Shown piece after piece: positions 7,568-14,529 of a DNA stretch of 47,901 nt (positions are counted from its first letter, which is position 1; every line of letters begins with the position of its first letter). Source of the stretch: Pseudomonas fluorescens (GTDB taxonomy: Bacteria; Pseudomonadota; Gammaproteobacteria; Pseudomonadales; Pseudomonadaceae). The notes under the pieces are model-generated. The model worked only from the letters and a program-made list of their open reading frames with translations. It did no database searches and was not told the DNA's origin. The stretch spans positions 1-47,901 of the forward strand of contig NZ_CABVIR010000013.1 in assembly GCF_902498065.1 (NCBI RefSeq), written 5' to 3'. The translations under genes and the position numbers were made by a program.

Positions 7568-8566
7568 TCAATCCACCCGCAACACAATTTTTCCAATGTG
7601 CTCGCCACCCTCCATCCGCGCATGAGCCTGTGCCGCCTCGGCCAATGGATACACCTTGTCGATCATCGGCAGACAGCGCCCGGCGGCGAGCACAGGCCAG
7701 ACATACTCACGTAGCTGCTCGGCGATCGAGGCTTTTTCTTCCACGGTCCGTGGGCGCAGCAACGAGCCTGTCACGATGGCGCGTTTACTCATGATTGCCA
7801 TCAGATCGACGTCCTTGGCGTGGGCGCCGCCAAGAAAGCCCAACATCACCAGTCGACCTTCCATGCCCAGCGCCGCGATGTTCGAATTCAGGTACGAGCC
7901 GCCCATGATGTCGAGAATGACATTGACGCCTTTGCCGGCGGTTTTCTCCTGGATGACCTGGGCGAAATCCTGATCGCGATAGTTGATCGCTTCGGCGCCC
8001 AACGTGCGGATCGCCGCGCACTTCTCCTCGCTGCCCGCCGTGGCGAAGGCCTTGACGCCGAATTCGCGACACAGCATCAAGGCGGTCGTACCGATGCCGC
8101 TGGTGCCGCCGTGAATCAATGCGCGCTGACCTTTGCTGGCGCCGCCCATGTCAAACAGGTTGGCCCACACCGTGAAGAAGGTTTCCGGGACCGCCGCCGC
8201 GTGTACCCAATCCATGCCTTGAGGAATCGGCAGCGTCTGGCTGGCCGGCGCGACGCAGTATTGTGCGTAACCGCCGCCGTTAGTCAGCGCGCAAACGTTG
8301 TCGCCGACGATAAATTCGCTGACACCTTTACCGACCACCACCACTTCGCCGGCCACTTCCAGACCCGGGATCGGGCTCATGCCGAGTTTCATCGGGTACT
8401 TGCCGGCCCGTTGAATCACGTCGGGGCGATTGACCCCGGCGGCGTGCACGCGAATCAGCACCTCGCCCGGCCCCGGGGTTGGTACGGGTTCCTGACGTGG
8501 CTTTAACACCTCCGGGCCGCCGGGTTCGGTGATTTCGATCAGGGTCATGGTTTGGGGCAGATTCAT
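7568..8566 (-). CDS. NAD(P)H-quinone oxidoreductase (PIG3-type MDR)
   Basis: A 332-residue zinc-less medium-chain reductase of the PIG3/quinone oxidoreductase group, which reduces quinones with NADPH. The N-terminal GroES-like domain includes PGPGEVLIRVHAAGVNRPDV and GLEVAGEVVVVG; the Rossmann part shows LIHGGTSGIGTTALML, the family's A/G-x-x-G-x-G variant. It ends with AQAHARMEGGEHIGKIVLRV, typical of the group. ATG 8566 (MNLPQTMTLIEI) follows AGGACACTCAG, and an earlier in-frame start would add a non-conserved tail. It lies downstream of the MFS gene on the same strand, 57 bases away, and may be co-transcribed. Confidence 0.92.
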   Translation of the reverse strand: MNLPQTMTLIEITEPGGPEVLKPRQEPVPTPGPGEVLIRVHAAGVNRPDVIQRAGKYPMKLGMSPIPGLEVAGEVVVVGKGVSEFIVGDNVCALTNGGGYAQYCVAPASQTLPIPQGMDWVHAAAVPETFFTVWANLFDMGGASKGQRALIHGGTSGIGTTALMLCREFGVKAFATAGSEEKCAAIRTLGAEAINYRDQDFAQVIQEKTAGKGVNVILDIMGGSYLNSNIAALGMEGRLVMLGFLGGAHAKDVDLMAIMSKRAIVTGSLLRPRTVEEKASIAEQLREYVWPVLAAGRCLPMIDKVYPLAEAAQAHARMEGGEHIGKIVLRVD

Positions 8567-8623
8567 CTGAGTGTCCTGTCTGGGAATGTTCAGTAAGTGG
8601 GACCGCGTCAAGCCGTCGGCGAC

Positions 8624-9844
8624 TCAGCTCAATACAGGTTGCAGTCGGTTGCGACGATTGAGCAAGCGCATGCCCTGTTCCAACAGCAGGGCGACGACAA
8701 TGGCCCCCGTCGCGATGATGAATAACAGAGCGTGATGCCCGCCGCTGGAATTGAACAGCGCCGAATAGGCAAACCCGGCAATCGCCTGGAACGTGGCGAA
8801 CGACACGGTGGCGCGACTCCAGGCAATCTGCTGCTGATGATGGTTCGGGATCAGCTCGTGAACCCGGGCCAGCGCCAGTGGCACGATGCCTGGAGGGAAC
8901 GAGCCGAGGATCACCGCCAGCAAGGCCAGCGCGGTGAAGGAACTGGAAATCGACAGCAAACCGACCGCCACTGCCTGCACTGCCAGCACCAGACGAATGC
9001 TCAACCGTGCGCCCAGTTTGTCGGCCAGAAAACCGTAACTCACCGGCCCGATAATCGCGCCAAGGCCGTACATCACCCAGATGAGCGCGCCAATATGCGC
9101 GCCTGCCCCGAGCCCACGGGCGACGTAATCCACCAGAAACACCATGGCGGGTACGAGCCCGGCAGCCATGAACGCGTATTGGGCGAACAACAGGTAAACG
9201 TTCGGATCAGTCGGCATCGTCGATGGTACGGCGGACGGTGCAGCGATGGCCGCTGGCGTGGCTGACGGCCAACCGAACCAACTGGCGGCCGTCAGCACCC
9301 ATGCCAGTGCGCCGAGACCGAACCAGGTGTTCTGCAAGCCCAGGCTCAACAGTGGCGGCACAATGGTTCCCGATCCGGCGATGCCCAAACCGATGCCCAG
9401 AAAAATCGCACCACTGGCCAGCCCGCGGCGCGATGCTGGCACGTGCGGCAACACGGTCGCGGCCACCAACACCATGATCGCGCCGCCGGCGACGCCCGAC
9501 AGCAGGCGCCAGCCGAAGAACCAGCTTACCGATAACGGAAAGCCGCACGCGAAAAACGACAGCGTCACCGCCACCATCATCAGGCGCAGGGCGCTTTTGT
9601 TGGAGGTTCGGCGGGCCAGCGGATGGCCAATCAACGCGCCAATCAGGTAACCCACCAGGTTGGCGGCGCCGAGGTACACCACGTCGCTGGCGGAAAACCA
9701 GTGCGCCTGAATCAACGAGGGAATCAGCGGCGTGTAGGCGAACCGCGCCAGGCCGATGCTGACCAGGCTGGCGCAGAGGCCGGCGAAAATCGGCAGCCAG
9801 ATCGCGCTGCGTGAGGGGGGTGAGGTGCTGAGCATGGGAGCCAT
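8624..9844 (-). CDS. YbfB/YjiJ-type MFS transporter
   Basis: A 406-residue inner-membrane transporter with about 12 hydrophobic segments. It opens with IFAGLCASLVSIGLARFAYT (residues 19-38), the diagnostic G-x-x-R-F-x-Y-x-P start of YbfB/YjiJ proteins, and has the MFS A-like loop GHPLARRTSNKSALR after helix 2. Substrates of this family are largely unknown; many are linked to aromatic compounds or efflux. It is divergent from a LysR regulator, and the 103-base gap contains a perfect inverted repeat, so regulation by that LysR is likely. Confidence 0.88.
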   Translation of the reverse strand: MAPMLSTSPPSRSAIWLPIFAGLCASLVSIGLARFAYTPLIPSLIQAHWFSASDVVYLGAANLVGYLIGALIGHPLARRTSNKSALRLMMVAVTLSFFACGFPLSVSWFFGWRLLSGVAGGAIMVLVAATVLPHVPASRRGLASGAIFLGIGLGIAGSGTIVPPLLSLGLQNTWFGLGALAWVLTAASWFGWPSATPAAIAAPSAVPSTMPTDPNVYLLFAQYAFMAAGLVPAMVFLVDYVARGLGAGAHIGALIWVMYGLGAIIGPVSYGFLADKLGARLSIRLVLAVQAVAVGLLSISSSFTALALLAVILGSFPPGIVPLALARVHELIPNHHQQQIAWSRATVSFATFQAIAGFAYSALFNSSGGHHALLFIIATGAIVVALLLEQGMRLLNRRNRLQPVLS

Positions 9845-9890
9845 CCTGTAGGTTTATCTATGGTGCCCAGCTTATCCAGATTCATTGATG

Positions 9891-9917
9891 CAATAACGCA
9901 GCGATTATGCGTTATTG
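9891..9917. promoter_or_regulatory. Palindromic operator between MFS and LysR genes
   Basis: A perfect inverted repeat, CAATAACGCA (9891-9900) and TGCGTTATTG (9908-9917), separated by seven bases. It lies between the divergent MFS gene (start 9844) and LysR gene (start 9948). The position, symmetry and size fit a LysR dimer site that would control both genes. Confidence 0.6.
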
Positions 9918-9947
9918 TGATGCGTATATGCAGCAGTGGAGGATCGT

Positions 9948-10823
9948 ATGAACTGGGATGACACCAGGGTGTTTTTGGCCGTATGCCGGGAGTCGACGTT
10001 GCGCGGCGCGGCGCGGGTGCTGGGGGTCGATCAGGCCACCGTCGGTCGACGGATCACGGCGCTGGAAAAGTCCCTGAGTGCGACGCTGTTTCTGCGCACC
10101 TCGGAGGGTTACGCGCTGACAGCCGTCGGTGAAGCGGCGTTGAAAGCCGCGGAAAAAATGGAGCATTCCGCTCTGGAGTTGCAGCGCCAGATTCAGGGGC
10201 TCGATGATCGACTGACCGGTATCGTTCGGGTCAGTACCACGGACTCCATGGCCATCGATTTCCTGATTCCGGCGATTGCCCGCTTGCATGCACAGCACCC
10301 CGATGTGCGAGTGCAACTGGACGCCTCGACGCAGATTTTGAGCCTGTCGAAACGCGAAGCCGACATCGCCGTGCGCAACACCCGGCCGGATAACCCTGAC
10401 CTGATCGCCCGACGCATCGCGCGTTGGCCGGTGGGCCTGTTCGCGTCCCGTGACTATGTGGAGGCCCATGGCGTACCGGCGCCGGGTTCAGCGTTCGAGG
10501 GGCATGATCTGGTGGTGTATCAGCCGTATTTGCAGGGCAACAAGGACATTACGCTGGTCTCGGAACCGCTGGGGCGCGGGCGCATCGTCTCGAGCCTGAG
10601 TTCGGGGCTGCTGGTGCGCTGGGCGATTGCGGCGGGGATCGGGCTGGGGGAGATTCCGGTGTACATGGGCGAGCGCGACGGGCTGGTCAGGCTGTGGCCG
10701 GAGCGCACGCGACCGGTGCCGTATGACGTGTGGCTGGTGACGCACGCGGACTTGCGGCATACCGCGAGGGTGCGGGTAGTAATCGATGAGATTGTTGCGG
10801 GGTTTGCGGGGACTGGCGAGTAA
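9948..10823 (+). CDS. LysR family transcriptional regulator
   Basis: A 291-residue regulator. The N-terminal winged HTH is clear: MNWDDTRVFLAVCRESTLRG, then AARVLGVDQATVGRRITALE, the recognition helix region. The start MNWDDTR at 9948 is preferred because GGAGG lies about 8 bases upstream; an in-frame GTG at 9936 would overlap that ribosome site. The C-terminal effector domain begins around residue 88 (LTGIVRVSTTDSMAIDFLIP). It is divergent from the MFS transporter gene and is the likely binder of the palindrome between them. The inducer is not known. Confidence 0.92.
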   Translation: MNWDDTRVFLAVCRESTLRGAARVLGVDQATVGRRITALEKSLSATLFLRTSEGYALTAVGEAALKAAEKMEHSALELQRQIQGLDDRLTGIVRVSTTDSMAIDFLIPAIARLHAQHPDVRVQLDASTQILSLSKREADIAVRNTRPDNPDLIARRIARWPVGLFASRDYVEAHGVPAPGSAFEGHDLVVYQPYLQGNKDITLVSEPLGRGRIVSSLSSGLLVRWAIAAGIGLGEIPVYMGERDGLVRLWPERTRPVPYDVWLVTHADLRHTARVRVVIDEIVAGFAGTGE

Positions 10824-10840
10824 CGGCTCAAAGATCACCG

Positions 10841-10908
10841 CCTCGCTTCGCTCGACAGCACCTGCAAGGATTTGCGTGGGCCTGTAGACACTGTCGAGCG
10901 AAGCGAGG
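10841..10908. repeat. 18-bp inverted repeat between convergent genes
   Basis: CCTCGCTTCGCTCGACAG (10841-10858) and its exact complement CTGTCGAGCGAAGCGAGG (10891-10908) flank a 32-base loop. It sits between the convergent LysR and pirin genes, where it could act as a two-way transcription barrier. It lacks a T-run, so it may instead be a member of a dispersed repeat family. Confidence 0.6.
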
Positions 10909-10929
10909 TGGCGATTTCTTCACACAAGA

Positions 10930-11652
10930 TTACGGCATTTCCGGCAGTTCCTGAGGCCTCAGGTCAAACACCAGCACTTCGGCCTCCGCGCCATTGTTCA
11001 AGGTCAGCAACTGTTCATCGCGAACCCGCACGCCATCGCCTTCCTGCAATTGCAGGCCGTTGAGTTCGACGCTGCCGCGTGCCACATGCACGTAGGCATA
11101 ACGATTGGCGGCCAGTTCCAGCGTGGCGCTTTCCTTGCCGTCGATCAGGCCGGCATACACCCGTACATCCTGACGCACCTTCAGCGAACCGTTTTTCCCC
11201 TCGGGGGAGATGATCAGTTGCAGACGCCCGCGTTTTTTCTGCGGGCTGAAATGCTCTTGCTGATAGCGCGGTTTGGCGCCGCTGACATCCGGCACGATCC
11301 AGATTTGCAGGAAGTGCACGCCACGGGTCGCCGAGTGGTTGTACTCGCTGTGTGCCACGCCGCTACCGGCACTCATCAGTTGCACGTCACCGGGGCGAAT
11401 CACCGAACCGGTGCCCAGGGTGTCCTTGTGTTCCAGGGCACCTTCGAGCACGTAGGAGAAAATCTCCATGTCGCGGTGCGGGTGTTGGCCAAAGCCTTTA
11501 CCGGCCGCGACGCGGTCATCGTTGATCACCAGCAGGTCGGAAAAACCCTGCTCTTTGGGGTTGCGGTAGTTGGCGAAGGAAAAAGTATGGAACGACTTCA
11601 ACCAACCGTGATTGGCCGCGCCGCGATCGGAAGCTTTGCGAAGGGTCAGCAT
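10930..11652 (-). CDS. Pirin family protein (YhhW-like)
   Basis: A 240-residue bicupin. The metal ligands of the YhhW/pirin group are all present at the family positions: His57 and His59 in GFGQHPHRDMEIFSYVLEG, His101 and Glu103 in GSGVAHSEYNHS. Such proteins bind Fe(II) or similar metals, and E. coli YhhW has quercetin 2,3-dioxygenase activity in vitro; the physiological substrate is unknown. It starts MLTLRKASDRGAANHGWLKS, the standard opening including the F-H-T-F-S-F-A-N-Y block at 21-29. Length is normal. It stands alone between two regulators. Confidence 0.93.
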   Translation of the reverse strand: MLTLRKASDRGAANHGWLKSFHTFSFANYRNPKEQGFSDLLVINDDRVAAGKGFGQHPHRDMEIFSYVLEGALEHKDTLGTGSVIRPGDVQLMSAGSGVAHSEYNHSATRGVHFLQIWIVPDVSGAKPRYQQEHFSPQKKRGRLQLIISPEGKNGSLKVRQDVRVYAGLIDGKESATLELAANRYAYVHVARGSVELNGLQLQEGDGVRVRDEQLLTLNNGAEAEVLVFDLRPQELPEMP

Positions 11653-11836
11653 GATGAAATCTCCTGTGGGGACGTTGATTCGTCCGAGTGAGGAGAAGGT
11701 TAATGTTTATCCTTTTGTGCAATAAGTAGATGGAAATTGAAATACTGTCCCTTTCAGGTTGACAATAATAGGCAGGCTGTTAGCGCCGCATTTGGCCATA
11801 ATGCAAAGCACAGACTTCATGCCGTGCACATAAACT

Positions 11837-11865
11837 TGTAGGAGCCGGCAAGCCGGCTTCTACAG
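11837..11865. repeat. Single REP-like hairpin
   Basis: TGTAGGAGCCGG and CCGGCTTCTACA form an 11 of 12 bp stem around a short CAAG-type loop. It shares the TGTAGGAGCCGGC core with the larger repeat at 27569-27672. It lies in the 263-base gap between pirin and the GlxA-type regulator, about 50 bases before the latter's start; nothing else recognisable was seen in that gap. Confidence 0.55.
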
Positions 11866-11915
11866 GGTTATGTGTATGGCCAGTATTCTTTTTTGATTTC
11901 AGTGATTTTGAACCC

Positions 11916-12866
11916 ATGAAAACCGTGGCAATGGTGCTGTTCCCTGACTTTCTCCTGCTCGACATGGCCGGGCCCATGGAGGTGTTTTCCATCGCCAATC
12001 GTTATCTCGACCCGGCCGAGCGTTACGAGTTGTCGACCATCGGCACCGAGCACAGCGCGCTGCGTGCCTCCAACGGTGTCAGCGTGCAGGCCGATGTGCA
12101 CATCGATCAGGCGGACCAGGCGTATGACCTGTTGCTGGTGCCGGGTGGACCGGGGGCCTACAACGAAAAACACCCGCCGTTGCTCGGCTGGCTCAAAGGT
12201 GCGGTGAAACGGGCCGAACGTTATGGCTCGATCTGCACCGGTGCATTCGTGCTCGGGCATGCCGGCCTGATTGACGGCTACCGTGTCACCACCCACTGGC
12301 ACTACACCGAACGGCTGATCAAGGGCTTCCCGAGGGCGACAGTGGAGACCGATCAGATTTACGTCCAGGACCGCAACCTCATCACCTCCGGAGGCGTCAC
12401 CGCCGGCATCGACCTGGCACTCGCGGTGGTTGCCGAAGACCATGGCAAGAAAGTCGCCCAGGACGTGGCCAAAGTGTTGCTGGTGGTGATGAAGCGTCAG
12501 GGCGGGCAAGCGCAATTCAGCCCGTTGATGGCGACTGTAGACCCCCACGAAACGCCGGTGACGCGCGTACAGAATTATGTGCTTGAGCATCTCGACGAGG
12601 CCTTCAACATTGAACGCATGGCCGGCCTGGCCACCATGAGTCCACGTCATTTCGCCAGGGTGTTCGCCCGGGAAGTGAACATGACACCGATGGAGTTTCT
12701 CCAGAGCGCACGCATCGACTGTGCGAGAAACCTTTTGGAAACCAGTGACTTGCCGCTCAAGACAGTGGCCTTCAAAAGTGGCTTTGGCAGTGTGCGGCAC
12801 ATGCGGTTTCTGTTCAGTGAAAAACTCGGGTTGACCCCGTCCCAGTACCGCGAACAGTTCAGCTAG
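11916..12866 (+). CDS. GlxA family transcriptional regulator (DJ-1/AraC)
   Basis: A 316-residue fusion of an N-terminal DJ-1/PfpI (amidase-like) domain and a C-terminal AraC HTH. The first domain opens KTVAMVLFPDFLLLDMAGPM and contains the nucleophile-elbow cysteine in GSICTGAFVLGHAGLIDG, followed by THWHYTERL. The HTH part is seen in FNIERMAGLATMSPRHFARV and LPLKTVAFKSGFGSVRHMRF. Members regulate catabolism of amines, arginine, carnitine and related compounds in Pseudomonas. No target gene is adjacent on the same strand, so the regulon is not obvious here. Confidence 0.92.
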   Translation: MKTVAMVLFPDFLLLDMAGPMEVFSIANRYLDPAERYELSTIGTEHSALRASNGVSVQADVHIDQADQAYDLLLVPGGPGAYNEKHPPLLGWLKGAVKRAERYGSICTGAFVLGHAGLIDGYRVTTHWHYTERLIKGFPRATVETDQIYVQDRNLITSGGVTAGIDLALAVVAEDHGKKVAQDVAKVLLVVMKRQGGQAQFSPLMATVDPHETPVTRVQNYVLEHLDEAFNIERMAGLATMSPRHFARVFAREVNMTPMEFLQSARIDCARNLLETSDLPLKTVAFKSGFGSVRHMRFLFSEKLGLTPSQYREQFS

Positions 12867-13044
12867 AGCCTTTTTGTCCGTTGTGCGCACCGTGATGGCC
12901 GTGACGCTCCCTCCGTGGCAGTTGTTCTGTTACCGAGGCCTGCGAAGATACCCGTGAACTCTTTGCAATGGAGGTGCGCAAGTCTGGCACGCAATGGAAA
13001 TGACAATCCGTTGAGCGGCCCCGGGTTTGCGCACGTGGACGTGT

Positions 13045-14529
13045 ATGAACAGCGTCAGAGATTTGAACAGCGAAGCGGTGCTGCGATTCGGCCCTTACGC
13101 GTTCCACCTGCGGCAACGGCTGATCCTCGACGGGGATCAGCCATTGCGCATGGGCGGGCGGGCCCTGGATATCCTGCAGGTGCTGGTCCAGCGCGCGGGC
13201 AACGTGGTCAGCAAGGACGAGCTCATCGCCCTCGTCTGGCCGACGTCGGTGGTCGAGGAAATCAACCTGCGCGTGCACATCGCCGCGCTGCGTCGCGCCT
13301 TGGGCGACGGGCAGAACGGACAGCGCTACATCGTCAACATTCCCCAGCGCGGTTACAGCTTTATCGCGGCTGTGCAGCGGGTACCGGCGAGTACGCTGGC
13401 CTCGATTGAAACCGTTCAGAAAACTCAGCACAACCTGCCCGCACGACTGACGCCGGTGACCGGACGCGACTCAATGGTCGGCAGTCTGGTTCGCCAGTTG
13501 CCGGTTCGGCGCCTCATGACCCTGACCGGCCCCGGCGGCATCGGCAAGACCACCGTGGCCTTGCGCGTGGCCGAATTGCTCTTGCAGCATTATCAGGATG
13601 GCGTCTGGCTGGTGGATCTGGCGATGATCGATGACCCCGCGCAGGTGGTCGATCATCTGACCCGCAAGCTTGAACTGGACGTCGGAACCAACCTGGAAAC
13701 ATGGGCGCAACGTCATGCGTTGTTGGTGCTCGACAATTGCGAGCACCTGCTCGAACGTTGCCGGACACTGGTCGAGGACTTGCTGATGGCGGCGCCACGC
13801 CTGTCGATCCTGGTGACCAGTCGCGAACCGCTCCAGGCGCAGGGGGAAACGGTCCAGCGTTTGCCGCCACTGGCGGTGCCACCGGCGTCGGCGCTGAACA
13901 GTGTGGCCGAAGCCATGGGTTATTCGGCGGTGCAGTTGTTCGTCAGCCGAGCCCGTGCTCGTCAGCAAGGGTTTGTGCTGCGCGAACACGACCTCAAGGT
14001 TGTGCGCGAAATCTGTCGCCGGCTCGATGGTTTGCCCCTGGCCATCGAACTGGCGGCGGCACAGATTGATGCGTTGGCGCTGGTGGGCGTGCAAGCTCAA
14101 TTGAATAACTGTTTTCAGCTGCTGACTCAGGGCCGGCGCACCGCCGTGCCCCGGCATCAAACCTTGAAAGCGGCGCTGGACTGGAGCTATGAACAGTTGA
14201 GTCCGCTGGAGCAAACCGTGTTGCAGCGCCTGTCGGTGTTCAAGATGGCTTTTACGCTGGACGCCGCGATCGGGGTGATCAGTTGCGCGGCGTTGCTGCC
14301 TGCCCGGCTGATTGAAGGGGTGGAAAGTCTGGCGCTCAAATCATTGCTGTCGCTGGAGCAGGGCAGCGGCCTGGCCCGCTACCGTTTCCTCAACACCACC
14401 CGCACCTACGCTCTGGAGAAACTCGAGGGCAGTGGTGAATTGCGCACTGTTGAAATGCGTTACGCCCGCTACATCAGCCGGGCGCGCTGGGTATCAAGCG
14501 GGCAGGTGACGCTGCAGCTCGTCGAGTAA
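13045..14529 (+). CDS. Winged-helix/NB-ARC-like ATPase regulator, truncated
   Basis: A 494-residue protein with an OmpR-type winged helix (about residues 12-112, including LRMGGRALDILQVLVQRAGN and YIVNIPQRGYSF) and a STAND-type ATPase: Walker A TGPGGIGKTT (161-170) and a Walker B-like LLVLDNCEHLL. Compared with its 934-residue paralogue next door, it stops where the C-terminal helical-repeat sensor should begin; similarity fades after RYARYI. Its last 12 codons are read antisense to the paralogue's 3' end, and the two genes overlap by 36 bases tail to tail. The TPR-like domain has probably been lost by deletion, so it may be signal-independent or non-functional. ATG 13045 fits the paralogue's N-terminus. 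Confidence 0.85.
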   Translation: MNSVRDLNSEAVLRFGPYAFHLRQRLILDGDQPLRMGGRALDILQVLVQRAGNVVSKDELIALVWPTSVVEEINLRVHIAALRRALGDGQNGQRYIVNIPQRGYSFIAAVQRVPASTLASIETVQKTQHNLPARLTPVTGRDSMVGSLVRQLPVRRLMTLTGPGGIGKTTVALRVAELLLQHYQDGVWLVDLAMIDDPAQVVDHLTRKLELDVGTNLETWAQRHALLVLDNCEHLLERCRTLVEDLLMAAPRLSILVTSREPLQAQGETVQRLPPLAVPPASALNSVAEAMGYSAVQLFVSRARARQQGFVLREHDLKVVREICRRLDGLPLAIELAAAQIDALALVGVQAQLNNCFQLLTQGRRTAVPRHQTLKAALDWSYEQLSPLEQTVLQRLSVFKMAFTLDAAIGVISCAALLPARLIEGVESLALKSLLSLEQGSGLARYRFLNTTRTYALEKLEGSGELRTVEMRYARYISRARWVSSGQVTLQLVE

